A stretch of DNA of 64,000 nucleotides from Bacillota bacterium (GCA_023404345.1 JAEYCB010000012.1:1-64000); one strand, 5' to 3'. Shown: positions 1 to 9,135, counted from the stretch's first letter. Notes: a model not told the origin generated them from the sequence alone. Program-made: numbers and translations.

Positions 1-355
1 CCCGCCGCTGCCGATGCGAACCGCGCGCCTTCGGCGGCGCGGCGGCTGCAGAATCTGCCGCGCCTTCCGGGCGTACTGTGGCGCTATTTCTCGGAGCGGT
101 CAGCGCGCTGCGGCCGACGCTGCTGAGGTCGTGGCCGAGGCCCGCATTCTGGGCATCCCGATCGTGGCCATCGTCGACACCAACTGCGATCCCGACGAGA
201 TCGACTACGTGATCCCCGGCAACGACGACGCTATCCGCGCCGTGAAGCTGATTGCCGGCAAGCTGGCTGATGCTGTGCTCGAAGGCCGTCAGGGCGAGCA
301 GGACGCCCAGGGTGAGGCTGCTCCCGAAGAGGAAGCCGCCAAGGTCGAAGCGTAA
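1..355 (+). CDS. rpsB: 30S ribosomal protein S2, C-terminal part (partial, 5' end unclear)
   Basis: C-terminal part of S2, a small-subunit ribosomal protein. From about position 128 the frame reads VAEARILGIPIVAIVDTNCD, the S2 signature, and it ends in an acidic Glu/Ala tail at TAA 353-355. Before about 125 this frame does not resemble S2. Frame 1 instead reads LQNLPRLPGVL at 46-78, which looks like the S2 stretch that should lie a dozen residues upstream. The first ~125 bases therefore look shifted or scrambled, more likely at a contig edge than in a living cell, because S2 is essential. The order rpsB-tsf-pyrH is the usual one. Confidence 0.85.
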   Translation, partial: PPLPMRTARLRRRGGCRICRAFRAYCGAISRSGQRAAADAAEVVAEARILGIPIVAIVDTNCDPDEIDYVIPGNDDAIRAVKLIAGKLADAVLEGRQGEQDAQGEAAPEEEAAKVEA

Positions 356-363
356 GCCTGTGC

Positions 364-386
364 GGGAGGGCGCAGGCCCTCCCTTT
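364..386 (+). terminator. rpsB-tsf intergenic hairpin
   Basis: Perfect 8-bp GC stem (364-371 with 376-383), loop GCAG, followed by only three T. It lies between rpsB and tsf. It probably acts as a partial terminator or processing site that sets the S2 to EF-Ts ratio, since the T run is too short for full termination. Confidence 0.6.
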
Positions 387-422
387 CCCATTTACGATAC
401 CGCAAGCAAGGAGAGGTTTGTT

Positions 423-1364
423 ATGGCGAATATCACTTCGCAAATGGTCAAGGAACTGCGCGAAATGACGCAGGCCGGTATGATGGACTGCAAAAAGGCC
501 CTGGTCGAGGCCGAGGGCGTGATGGAAAAGGCTGTGGAATGGCTGCGTGAAAAGGGTCTTGCCGCCGCTGCCAAGAAGGCCGGCCGCATCGCCGCCGAGG
601 GCGCTGTCATCGATTACGTGACCGAGGACAAGACCGTGGGCGCCATCGTCGAAGTCAACTGCGAAACCGACTTCGTGGCCAACACCGACAACTTCAAGAA
701 CTTCTGCAAGAACATCGCCAAGCACGTGGCGCTTTCCAACCCCGCTGACGTGGATGCCCTGATGGGACAAAAGTTTGTGGATGACGAAAGCAAGACCATC
801 ACCGACCTGGTGAGCGATGCGACCGTTTCCATCGGCGAAAAGATTTCCATCCGCCGTTTCGCCCGCTATCAGACGGGTGCCGGCGTGGTGGAAACCTACA
901 TTCACATGGGCGGCAAGATTGGCGTGCTGCTGCTGGTTGAGAACAACAACCCCGCCACCTTCGGCGCTAACGCCTTCCGTACCTTCTACCATGACGTGGC
1001 ACTGCAGATTGCCGCTGCCAAGCCCAGCTATGTGCGCAAGGACGAGGTTCCCACCGAGGCGCTGAACAAGGAGCGCGAAATCCTGCGCGCCCAGGCGCTC
1101 AATGAGGGCAAGCCCGAAAAGATTGTGGACAAGATGGTCGAGGGCCGCATCGAGAAGTACTACAAGGAGGTCTGCCTCCTGGAGCAGCCCTTCGTCAAGG
1201 ATCCGGACAAGTCCATCTCCAAGCTGATGGGCGAGGTCGCCAAGGAGATCGGCGCCGAGCTGAATGTTGTCAGCTTTGAGCGTTTCGAGCGCGGCGAGGG
1301 CATTGAAAAGCGCAAGGACAACTTTGCCGAGGAGATTGCCGCGCAGATGGCCGCCAAGAAGTGA
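423..1364 (+). CDS. tsf: translation elongation factor Ts
   Basis: Nucleotide-exchange factor that regenerates EF-Tu-GTP in the cytoplasm. 313 residues. The N-terminal UBA-like segment has the EF-Ts pattern MVKELREMTQAGMMDCKKAL (residues 7-26), and the core has VEVNCETDFVA. ATG 423 is chosen because AAGGAGAGG lies 6 bases upstream and the protein then begins MANITSQMVKE as in the family; the open frame extends further back into rpsB without similarity. It follows rpsB by 67 bases and ends 35 bases before a strong terminator. Confidence 0.97.
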   Translation: MANITSQMVKELREMTQAGMMDCKKALVEAEGVMEKAVEWLREKGLAAAAKKAGRIAAEGAVIDYVTEDKTVGAIVEVNCETDFVANTDNFKNFCKNIAKHVALSNPADVDALMGQKFVDDESKTITDLVSDATVSIGEKISIRRFARYQTGAGVVETYIHMGGKIGVLLLVENNNPATFGANAFRTFYHDVALQIAAAKPSYVRKDEVPTEALNKEREILRAQALNEGKPEKIVDKMVEGRIEKYYKEVCLLEQPFVKDPDKSISKLMGEVAKEIGAELNVVSFERFERGEGIEKRKDNFAEEIAAQMAAKK

Positions 1365-1399
1365 CCTGTACGCGCTGAACGGACAGGCATCGACCTTGT

Positions 1400-1430
1400 G
1401 GCACGCGGGCTTTGCCTGCGTGCCTTTTTT
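1400..1430 (+). terminator. rho-independent terminator after tsf
   Basis: 11-bp stem (1400-1410 with 1414-1424, one G-T pair), TTT loop and six T at 1425-1430. It sits 17 bases before pyrH, so pyrH must be transcribed by readthrough or from a promoter inside tsf. Confidence 0.85.
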
Positions 1431-1447
1431 GATGAAAGGATGGTATC

Positions 1448-2164
1448 ATGGCATCTCCCTACAGGCGCGTGATCCTCAAGCTCAGCGGCGAGGCCCTGGG
1501 GCTGGATGGAAAACTGTTCTGCCACGAGAAATTTGAGCAAACCGCCCGCATGCTTATCGACATTCAGCGAACCGGCGTGGAATTGGCGGTGGTTATCGGC
1601 GGGGGCAACGTGTGGCGTGGCCGCCGCGGTGCAGCTATGCGCATGGGTACCGTGGCCGCTGACCAGATGGGCATGCTGGCTACGCTGCAAAACTGCCTCT
1701 ACATGCGTGATACGCTGGAACATCTGGGTGCGCGCGCGGTGGTGATGAGCGGGGTGGATATTCCCCGCTTTGCCGAAAGCTACAACACCGTAGCCGCTAT
1801 CGAGCATCTGCGTGCAGGACGCATTGTGTTCCTGGCCTGCGGCCTGGGCAATCCCTGCTTCTCCACCGATAGCGCTGTGGTATTGCGCGCCATCGAATTG
1901 GAATGCGATGCCATTTTGATGGCAAAGAACATCGACGGTGTGTACACCGCTGATCCGCACGTAGATCCCTCTGCCACGCTTATCCCCCGTATCACCTACG
2001 CCGAGGCTGCTGAACGCGATTTGCGCGTGATGGACGCAGCGGCCTTCATCATGTTGCGTGAAAACGCCGTGCCTGTGGTGCGCGTCTTCGGATTGGAGCC
2101 GCCGGATAACGTGCTTAAGGTGCTCGCAGGTGACCCCATGGGCACCATCCTCACCCGCGACTGA
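1448..2164 (+). CDS. pyrH: UMP kinase
   Basis: Phosphorylates UMP to UDP in pyrimidine nucleotide synthesis; bacterial amino-acid-kinase fold, hexameric, cytoplasmic. 238 residues, normal length. Seen: the N-terminal phosphate-binding ILKLSGEAL, the glycine-rich VVIGGGNVWRG, DQMGMLATLQN, and the C-terminal ATP region KNIDGVYTADP. ATG 1448 has AAAGGA upstream. In many bacteria frr follows pyrH; here argS follows after 20 bases and frr is absent from the window. Confidence 0.97.
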   Translation: MASPYRRVILKLSGEALGLDGKLFCHEKFEQTARMLIDIQRTGVELAVVIGGGNVWRGRRGAAMRMGTVAADQMGMLATLQNCLYMRDTLEHLGARAVVMSGVDIPRFAESYNTVAAIEHLRAGRIVFLACGLGNPCFSTDSAVVLRAIELECDAILMAKNIDGVYTADPHVDPSATLIPRITYAEAAERDLRVMDAAAFIMLRENAVPVVRVFGLEPPDNVLKVLAGDPMGTILTRD

Positions 2165-2184
2165 GCAGAAAGGAACACAAACGC

Positions 2185-3909
2185 ATGGATACCAAGCAAA
2201 GTCTTTCGGAGCTGATTGCGCAGGCCATCGGCCAGAGCTTCCCTCAGGCGGAGAACCTTCCCTCCGCAGGCGAAATCGCGGGCTTTTTGGAAATTCCCCC
2301 TGAGAAGGAGATGGGCGACTACGCCTTCCCCTGCTTCAAGCTCAGCCGGACGCTTCGCATGGGGCCGCCCCAAATTGCCGCCAAGCTGGCCGGAGCGATT
2401 GATGCGGGCGACCTGTGCCAGGCAAAACAGATGGGCGGATACCTCAACTTTTTCCTGAACCGGGAAAACTTTGCCCGCCGCACGTTGGAAAGCGTTCTCG
2501 CATCCGACGGCCGCTGGGGTGCTGGCAAAGAAGGCAATGGAAAGACCATCTGCCTGGATTTCAGCTCCATCAATATTGCCAAGCGCTTTCATATCGGTCA
2601 TCTGAGTACCACCATGATTGGCCAGAGCCTGCGCCGCATCTTCGACTTCCTGGGCTACAAAACGGTTGCCATCAACTATTTGGGCGACTGGGGCACGCAG
2701 TTTGGCAAGCTCATCTGCGCCTACAAGCTCTGGGGTGACCGGCAGGAGGTGGAGCGCGACGGAGTGGAGGCACTGACCCGGCTGTACGTGCGCTTCCATG
2801 AAGAAGCCGAAAAAGACCCTGCGCTGGAGGATGAGGGCCGTCGTTGGTTCAAAGCCATCGAGGATGGCGATGCTGAGGCGTTGGAGCTGTTCAACTGGTT
2901 CAAGGAGCTTACTCTCAAGGATACGCAGCGCGTATACGATCTCCTGGGCGTGACTTTTGACAGCTACAACGGCGAAGCGTTTTTTAACGACAAAATGGGT
3001 CGCGTCATCGATGAGCTCAAGGCCAAAAACCTGCTTACCGTCAGCGACGGTGCCTCTATCGTCGATCTGGATGAAGAAAAAACCGGCATGCCGCCCTGCC
3101 TGATCCTCAAAAAGGATGGCGCAACCCTCTACGCCACGCGCGACATCGCCGCAGCCCTGTGGCGCAAGGACGAGTACGATTTCGACAAGTGCCTCTACAT
3201 CGTGGCCTATCAGCAGGACCTGCACTTCCGTCAGTGGTTCAAAGTGGTGGAAAAGATGGGCTATGAATGGTCCAAGGACCTGGTGCATGTGGCCTTCGGC
3301 ATGATTAGCTACGAGGGCCAGAGCCTGTCCACCCGCAAGGGGCATGTGGTGTTCCTGGAGGATCTGCTCCTCAATGCCATCGATAAGGCGCGTTCCATTA
3401 TTGAGGAAAAGAGCCCCGGCCTGGACAACAAGGATGAGGTAGCACGCCAGGTGGGTATCGGTGCGGTGATTTATGCAGACCTGCAGAACAATCGCATCAA
3501 GGACATCGATTTCAGCTGGGAACGTGCTCTCAGCTTTGACGGCGAAACCGGCCCCTATGTGCAGTACACACATGCGCGGTGCTGCTCAGCGCTTCGCAAG
3601 GCAGAGTGCCTTTCGCCCTCCGAGCCGGATTACTCGGCGCTTTCCGATGATTACGCGCAGGAGCTGCTTCGCCAGCTCAGCCGTTTCCCGGAAACCGTGC
3701 GAGAGGCGGCAGCGCGCTACGAGCCTAGCATCATAACCCGTGCAGTGACGGAGCTATGTAAGGCCTATAACAAATTCTATTATGAAAACCGCATTCTGGA
3801 CGAGTCTGCTGGCGTGCGCGAAGCGCGCGTACGCTTGACCCGCGCCGTGCGCGACACTGTGCGTACAGGCCTTTGGCTGATCGGCATGGAAGCCCCGGAG
3901 CGTATGTGA
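2185..3909 (+). CDS. argS: arginyl-tRNA synthetase
   Basis: Class I synthetase that charges tRNA-Arg. 574 residues, normal length. It has an N-terminal additional domain (about 1-115), then the Rossmann catalytic core with HIGH at 136-139 and the ArgRS-type KMSKS substitute STRKG within SLSTRKGHVV. The C-terminal anticodon-binding (DALR) helical domain covers about residues 455-574. RBS AGAAAGGA precedes ATG 2185. The last base of its TGA is shared with the next start codon, so the following methyltransferase is translationally coupled. Confidence 0.97.
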   Translation: MDTKQSLSELIAQAIGQSFPQAENLPSAGEIAGFLEIPPEKEMGDYAFPCFKLSRTLRMGPPQIAAKLAGAIDAGDLCQAKQMGGYLNFFLNRENFARRTLESVLASDGRWGAGKEGNGKTICLDFSSINIAKRFHIGHLSTTMIGQSLRRIFDFLGYKTVAINYLGDWGTQFGKLICAYKLWGDRQEVERDGVEALTRLYVRFHEEAEKDPALEDEGRRWFKAIEDGDAEALELFNWFKELTLKDTQRVYDLLGVTFDSYNGEAFFNDKMGRVIDELKAKNLLTVSDGASIVDLDEEKTGMPPCLILKKDGATLYATRDIAAALWRKDEYDFDKCLYIVAYQQDLHFRQWFKVVEKMGYEWSKDLVHVAFGMISYEGQSLSTRKGHVVFLEDLLLNAIDKARSIIEEKSPGLDNKDEVARQVGIGAVIYADLQNNRIKDIDFSWERALSFDGETGPYVQYTHARCCSALRKAECLSPSEPDYSALSDDYAQELLRQLSRFPETVREAAARYEPSIITRAVTELCKAYNKFYYENRILDESAGVREARVRLTRAVRDTVRTGLWLIGMEAPERM

Positions 3910-4685
3910 TGAAAGCGGTATCCAGTCTTAAAAATCCTGTAGTACAAGCGGCCCGCGCCCTGCGCGACGCGCGGGAGCGCGCCCGTCAGGGCGCGTTCCT
4001 GCTGGACGGCGAGCACATGGTGAGCGAGGCGCTCTCGATGTGTCCTGATCGGGTAAGTGCATTGTTTGTGGACGAGGCACGGCTGGAAGCCTACGCCGGC
4101 ATGGCTGTCCTCGCGCCGCAGGCAGCCTGTTACGCTGTGCCTGCCCACGTGCTGGCAGCCATATCGCAGGTGAAAACGCCGCAGGGGATCGCCGCGGTAT
4201 GTGCTATGCCGCCGTCTCCAGCCCCGGAGGAAATGGGTGAACGGCTGATTCTTCTGGAAAACGTGCAGGACCCCGGCAACGTGGGTACGGTGCTGCGCAC
4301 GCTGGATGCGGCAGGCTTTGACGGCTGCATCCTTACGCCCGGCTGTGCCGATCCCTTCGGTCCCAAAGCACTGCGGGCCACGATGGGCAGCGTGTTTCGC
4401 GTGCCGCTGTGTTCCGTAAGGGATGCGGCAGAAACCGTGCGCCTGCTCAACGCGCAGGGATATGCCACCCTTGCTGCTGCGCTGGATGGCGAAGATTTCT
4501 ACCGTCGGGCGCCCCTGCCCAGGCGTTTATGCGTACTTATCGGCAACGAGGGAGCCGGGTTGACAAAACAGGCTCAGTCTGCCTGCACACACCGCTTCCG
4601 CCTGCCCATGCGCGGCGGTGCGGAATCGCTCAATGCCGCGGTAGCTGCGGCCGTCATGATGTACGATCTCATCAACCGCACATGA
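3909..4685 (+). CDS. TrmH/SpoU-family RNA 2'-O-methyltransferase
   Basis: SPOUT-fold enzyme that methylates a ribose 2'-OH in rRNA or tRNA using S-adenosylmethionine. 258 residues. An N-terminal SpoU substrate-binding region (about 1-100) is followed by the three knot motifs: DPGNVGTVLRT with the catalytic Arg, IGNEGAGL, and LPMRGGAESLNAAVA. ATG 3909 overlaps the argS stop and keeps the family start MKAVSSLKNPVVQAA. The exact target nucleotide cannot be told from sequence; the closest named relatives are RlmB and TsnR-like proteins. Confidence 0.9.
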   Translation: MKAVSSLKNPVVQAARALRDARERARQGAFLLDGEHMVSEALSMCPDRVSALFVDEARLEAYAGMAVLAPQAACYAVPAHVLAAISQVKTPQGIAAVCAMPPSPAPEEMGERLILLENVQDPGNVGTVLRTLDAAGFDGCILTPGCADPFGPKALRATMGSVFRVPLCSVRDAAETVRLLNAQGYATLAAALDGEDFYRRAPLPRRLCVLIGNEGAGLTKQAQSACTHRFRLPMRGGAESLNAAVAAAVMMYDLINRT

Positions 4686-4705
4686 TACAAAGGAGGAATC
4701 CACAG

Positions 4706-5317
4706 ATGATCCGCAACATCGTATTTGATATGGGCATGGTGCTCCTGGATCATGACCCGTTGCTGCCATGTATTCGCCATGCGGGACGTGAACATGCGCA
4801 GGAGCTTTGCGACGCGATTTTCTGGCATCAGGAATGGGGCCAGATGATCGATGGGGGCATCTTGGATGAACAGGGATATATCCCCTATGCCCAGGCTCGT
4901 CTTACAGACCCGCAACTCAAGCAGCTGGTGCCGGAAATCCTCAGCGACTGGCATCTGGATGCATTGTATCCCAAAAGTGGAATGGATCTGGTACAGAGCG
5001 AACTGCTGGAGCGGGGAATGCGTCTCTATATCCTTAGCAACGCAGGCTTCAGTTTCCATAAATTCAGCTATAAAATCAAGTATATCGATCGTTTCAGCGG
5101 CATCATGGTATCGGCGGAGGAGCGGCTTATGAAGCCGGACCCGGCTATTTACCGCCGTCTCTGCGACCGTTTTTCACTGGAAGCATCGGAATGCTTGTTT
5201 ATTGATGACCTGCAGCGCAACATTGATGGCGCGCAAAAAGCCGGCCTTGCGGGATACTGCTTTCAGGACGGCGACGTGGCGCGGCTGCGCTCCTATCTGG
5301 CCGGGCTCAACAGGTAA
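4706..5317 (+). CDS. HAD-superfamily phosphatase, YihX-like
   Basis: Cytoplasmic phosphohydrolase, 203 residues. The first HAD motif is FDMGMVLLDHD; the second catalytic Asp of the usual DxD is Gly, as in the YihX-type subgroup. Later motifs are ILSNAG (Ser), KPDPAIY (Lys) and IDDLQRNIDGA. Start ATG 4706 has AAAGGAGG 9 bases upstream. It lies 20 bases after the methyltransferase and 14 before the next gene, in one operon. YihX acts on sugar phosphates, but the substrate here is unknown. Confidence 0.8.
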   Translation: MIRNIVFDMGMVLLDHDPLLPCIRHAGREHAQELCDAIFWHQEWGQMIDGGILDEQGYIPYAQARLTDPQLKQLVPEILSDWHLDALYPKSGMDLVQSELLERGMRLYILSNAGFSFHKFSYKIKYIDRFSGIMVSAEERLMKPDPAIYRRLCDRFSLEASECLFIDDLQRNIDGAQKAGLAGYCFQDGDVARLRSYLAGLNR

Positions 5318-5331
5318 GGAGGGAAAGCGCC

Positions 5332-7227
5332 ATGCTGCAATGGGCTGCGTTTATAATCGTAGTCTGCGCGATCTGTATCGCTTTAAACCGGCGCTTTGAG
5401 CGTGTGCTGGCTCCTTCCCTGTGCGGACTGATGCTACTGCTCTATGTGCTTGCCATTCCACGAGCGCTTCCCTGGATGGACTGGATTGCTCCTGCCGCGC
5501 TTGCGCTGACGGTTGTGGCACTCATCGGCGTGCTGATCTCACGAAAGTTGACGCTGCACGAGCTTGCAGCGCGTTTTGCCAAAAACGTGCTTACGCCAGG
5601 TGCATTGTGCTTTGCTTGTTTGTCCGCCTTTTTTATCTACGCCAGTGGACCCATGGTTGTATGGTGGGTTGACGATGCGGGTTATTGGGCGCTGGAGGTC
5701 AAATCTCTTTGGCATTACGGAGGACTGGTGGGCGCTGACCAGCATTTGTCCCTGTTTTATGGTACATACTTGCCCGGCATGCAGCTGGTGCAATGGTGGG
5801 CTATGCACGCTTTCGGCGAGTGGAATGAGTCCGTACTCTACGCTTCATTGTTCATCAGCTATACAGCATTTCTGCTGCCTCTGTTTGACCGTGTAAGCTG
5901 GCGGCACTGGTGGGTTCTTCCTTTTGTACTGGTGGGTGTGGTGGCGTTTCCCCTATGGGGCAATGCCCTTAGCTACATTACTTTAAGTGTTGATACGGCC
6001 CTGGCTCTATGCTTTGGCTATACGTTGGTGCGCATCTGGCAACTCAAGCCGGGGGATCGGGCGGGGTTGCTTAGCATCGGCCTGGCGTTGTGCGCCATGG
6101 TACTGATTAAGCAGATCGGCATCCTTTTTGCTCTGCTGGCTATAGTGCTGTTGTGGGTGCTTGGGCGCTGGCGTGGACAGCGCCGCGTCGGGTTATGGAT
6201 ATGCTGGCTGTCGCCATTGGCAGTATTGGGCAGCTGGACCCTGTTTTGCTCGCTCACAGGTATAAGCGGTTTTCATACTTCCAGCCTGTGGAGCACAGCA
6301 GGCGGACTGCTGAGCGGCAACTATACCCTTCCGGAAAAGGCAGGACAAGTGGCGCCCAGCATCCTCCAGGCCATCTTTGCGCCACTAATCAATACAGGAC
6401 GCTTCTCCTCCAGACTGATCAACGATACCATGGCCCTCCTTCCCCTGCCACTGGGAGTGCGTCTGCTTGTGCTGATTCTTTTGCCCCTCTGCCTGGTCCG
6501 GTGTTATCCGGCGCGTGAGATGATTCGGATCAGTCTGTTCTCGCTGATAGCCACAGTGGCGTATACGCTGGTAATCTACGGCAGTTTCTTTACGGTCTTT
6601 CTGGCAGAGTTCGATATGTATGTGCAGGAGGACCTTTCCAACATGACGTTGCTTTTGGAGCGATATTACGCGCCGGTCACGTTGGGGCTGGGCACATTGG
6701 TAGCGGCGCTGGTAATCAGCGCGTTTCCACGGGCTCTGTCAAAATTGTGGAAGCCCCTGCCCGCCCTATGCCTGGCACTGTTTACCGCTACACTGGCGCT
6801 GACGGTCAACTGGAGCGCACTCGCGGATGACTTTATACCTGAACGTTACATTCAGTATGATGAGGCGCTCGGCGTGGAGGGCGAAACCTACATAGACCAT
6901 TCCTGGGGAGAAGCCCTGACGGGCTATGAAGGCGCGCGCGTGCTCGTAGGCCTTGATCCCAACAACTCCTTCATTGGGTTGCTCAATTACACCTTCGCTC
7001 CGGCGCGGTTTTTCTGTCCCGAATGGAATGATTTGGAAAGCACAGAGGCACTATGTACCCGGCTGGTGGAGGATGGCATCACCCATCTGATCTTTTTTGA
7101 CGAATCCAATGTACTCTACGAAAGAGCGTTGCCTTTGTCCACGGATGGGGAGCTGTACTCCTGGACGCTGTATGAGGTGTTGCCAAACGAAGCAGGTGGC
7201 GTAAGTCTGACCGAATACTATTATTGA
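5332..7227 (+). CDS. polytopic membrane protein, GT-C-like
   Basis: 631 residues with about a dozen hydrophobic segments over the first ~490, then a ~140-residue soluble tail. After the third or fourth segment an Asp pair occurs in VVWWVDDAGYW, followed by WHYGG. GT-C glycosyltransferases carry such an acidic pair in their first outer loop and use polyprenyl-phosphate sugars, so transfer of a sugar at the outer face of the membrane is a reasonable inference. No closer family is recognised. RBS AAGGAGGG lies before ATG 5332. Last gene of the tsf/pyrH/argS run. Confidence 0.55.
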   Translation: MLQWAAFIIVVCAICIALNRRFERVLAPSLCGLMLLLYVLAIPRALPWMDWIAPAALALTVVALIGVLISRKLTLHELAARFAKNVLTPGALCFACLSAFFIYASGPMVVWWVDDAGYWALEVKSLWHYGGLVGADQHLSLFYGTYLPGMQLVQWWAMHAFGEWNESVLYASLFISYTAFLLPLFDRVSWRHWWVLPFVLVGVVAFPLWGNALSYITLSVDTALALCFGYTLVRIWQLKPGDRAGLLSIGLALCAMVLIKQIGILFALLAIVLLWVLGRWRGQRRVGLWICWLSPLAVLGSWTLFCSLTGISGFHTSSLWSTAGGLLSGNYTLPEKAGQVAPSILQAIFAPLINTGRFSSRLINDTMALLPLPLGVRLLVLILLPLCLVRCYPAREMIRISLFSLIATVAYTLVIYGSFFTVFLAEFDMYVQEDLSNMTLLLERYYAPVTLGLGTLVAALVISAFPRALSKLWKPLPALCLALFTATLALTVNWSALADDFIPERYIQYDEALGVEGETYIDHSWGEALTGYEGARVLVGLDPNNSFIGLLNYTFAPARFFCPEWNDLESTEALCTRLVEDGITHLIFFDESNVLYERALPLSTDGELYSWTLYEVLPNEAGGVSLTEYYY

Positions 7228-7575
7228 ACAAGCATGCAAGAAAAAAGTGTTCCGGGCCTGCTCAGGATGCTGACAGCCTATGAAGCGGAGGAGATTATCC
7301 CCCCTGTTGTCCATCCTACTCATTTTTCTTCATGCCCTACCGGGGTTTGGGATAACGGGCCCAGTCGCTTTGTGCAACGGTGTACAGGGTTTTCCGGAAT
7401 CCCCGATACCTGGATGCCATAGCGATTTCTGTGAGCGCCGCGAGCATTTGACGTTCGCAAAAAATGCAGCCTTTTTCAAAAACATGATTTTATTTAACAG
7501 CCATGCCTCCCAGAACCCTCTGGGAGGCATGGCTATAGATTAAAACACCCAAAAATGAATAGATAAGAAAAACTG
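7228..7575. other. intergenic stretch without a gene
   Basis: About 350 bases between the GT-C-like gene and the next promoter. Short frames here (7234-7422, 7280-7543) lack ribosome sites and family likeness. The only clear structure is the long hairpin at 7499-7534. Confidence 0.6.
7499..7534. terminator. 16-bp perfect inverted repeat
   Basis: Perfect 16-bp stem (7499-7514 with 7519-7534) and a 4-base loop. Neither strand has a proper T run after it, so it may be a roadblock-like or U-poor terminator that isolates the downstream reductase gene. Another long U-poor hairpin closes that gene at 9136-9169. Confidence 0.55.
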
Positions 7576-7604
7576 TTGACAAACGGTTGACAAATTTATA
7601 TCAT
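7576..7604 (+). promoter_or_regulatory. sigma-A promoter of the first flavin reductase
   Basis: TTGACA 7576-7581, 17-bp spacer, TATCAT 7599-7604. The word GTTGACAAA occurs twice, at 7575-7583 and 7586-7594, so the -35 is part of an 11-bp-period direct repeat that could be a regulator site. Confidence 0.8.
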
Positions 7605-7652
7605 ATCGAGTGGTTTCTCCTACAAAAACAGTCATATTGGGAGGTATGCTGG

Positions 7653-9125
7653 ATGAAACGGTTACTATCCATTCTCTTGAGCCTGGCACTTGTTTTCTCT
7701 CTGAGTGCGGCGGCTGGCGCGGAGGCGGCGGAAACGTCTGTGCTGCAGACGCAGGTTCTGGTTATTGGCGGCGGCGGAGCCGGTATTTCTGCGGCGATTG
7801 CAGCTGCTGAAGAAGGCGCTCAGGTTCTGCTGCTTGAAAAGCTTGGCTATCTGGGCGGCGCTACGATCATCTCCGGCGGCAAGATCCCGGCTGCCAACAG
7901 CAAGCAGCAGCAGGAAAAGGGCATCGATGACAGCGTTGAGGCGCTTGCGCGTGACATCCTGCGTCCCTCCAATTACAGCACCCGTCAGGAGCTGGTCTAC
8001 ACGGTCGCCGAAAACGCGACACCTGTGGCTGAATGGCTGGAGAGCATGGGCGTGGTCTGGACGCTGATGGATTCTCTCTACTATGGTCAGACCGAGTATC
8101 GTATGCTCAATGCTGAGGGCAACGGCGCCGGCATGACCTCCAAGATGATCGACCATCTCAACAGCCTTGAGAATGTGACGGTCATGCTCGAAACGACCGG
8201 AACCGGTCTGATCACCAATCAGGCCAACGAGGTTATCGGCGCAACGGCTGAGGGCAAGGACGGTTCTATGGTGATTTATGCCGACAACGTGGTCTTGGCG
8301 ACCAGCGGCTTTGCGGCCAATAAGGAAATGCTTGAGAAGTACATCCCCGAGATCGTGGATGCGTATCCCATGGTCGCTCCTGGCGCTACCGGTGAAGGTA
8401 TTCTCTGGGGCATGGAGCTGGGCGCTGCGGTTGAGAACATGCACGCCTATCAGGGCTACGGCTTCTACTGCGAGGGCGTGGGTGCCATGGACCAGGGTCT
8501 TGCTGACCGCGGCGGCATCATGGTCAACCTCAACACCGAGCGCTTCTGCGACGAGCACAACGGCTATTCCCAGATCGCCCCTCACGTTATCGCCCAGCCT
8601 GAGCATCACGTCTATCTGATCTTTGATGAGGCCAATGCCCAGCAGAGCAATCTGAGCGCTTACGAGGAGAAGGGCCTGCTCATCAAGGCCGATACCATCG
8701 CCGAGCTGGCGGAAAAGACCGGCCTGGATCCCGAAAAGCTGGAGAAGGTTGTGGAAGAATACCGCGAGGGCATCGAGAAGGGCGAGGACAAGTTCAACCG
8801 TACGCTTCTTCCCGACTCTTTCGAGGCTCCCTTCTATGCCATCTACATGACTGCTGATCTGCGTCATACCCAGGGCGGCCTGGTGACCGACGTTGCGGCT
8901 CACGTGCTGACCGAGGACAACGAGGTTATTCAGGGCCTCTACGCGGCCGGCGGCGTGACCGAGAGCTTCTCTACCCGTGCCGGTGCGGATTACATGTCCG
9001 GCAACGGTTTGCTGCAGGCGCTGGTCTTCGGCAAGATCGCCGGTGAGCGCGCTGCCACCGAAGTCCGCGGCACTCAGGAGTATGTGCCCTATACCGGTAC
9101 TGGCCTGGACAACTACAAGGACTGA
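7653..9125 (+). CDS. secreted FAD-dependent flavin reductase (fumarate-reductase-like), no FMN domain
   Basis: 490 residues. The signal peptide has a hydrophobic core at 4-20 and a probable cut near AGAEA/AE; there is no lipobox Cys. It is followed directly by an FAD_binding_2 domain with GGGGAG at 39-44 and the acidic LLLEK. Members of this fold reduce C=C bonds of acceptors such as fumarate or urocanate. The active site departs from fumarate reductase: NTERFCDEHNGYS replaces the Arg-donor loop, RHTQGGL keeps the His, and STRAGADYMSGN replaces the HGANRLGG loop. It lacks the FMN-binding domain found in its two paralogues in this window, so it needs another electron donor. ATG 7653 is chosen over upstream starts that fall in the promoter; GGGAGG lies 8 bases before it. 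Confidence 0.85.
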   Translation: MKRLLSILLSLALVFSLSAAAGAEAAETSVLQTQVLVIGGGGAGISAAIAAAEEGAQVLLLEKLGYLGGATIISGGKIPAANSKQQQEKGIDDSVEALARDILRPSNYSTRQELVYTVAENATPVAEWLESMGVVWTLMDSLYYGQTEYRMLNAEGNGAGMTSKMIDHLNSLENVTVMLETTGTGLITNQANEVIGATAEGKDGSMVIYADNVVLATSGFAANKEMLEKYIPEIVDAYPMVAPGATGEGILWGMELGAAVENMHAYQGYGFYCEGVGAMDQGLADRGGIMVNLNTERFCDEHNGYSQIAPHVIAQPEHHVYLIFDEANAQQSNLSAYEEKGLLIKADTIAELAEKTGLDPEKLEKVVEEYREGIEKGEDKFNRTLLPDSFEAPFYAIYMTADLRHTQGGLVTDVAAHVLTEDNEVIQGLYAAGGVTESFSTRAGADYMSGNGLLQALVFGKIAGERAATEVRGTQEYVPYTGTGLDNYKD

Positions 9126-9135
9126 TCGTAACAAA

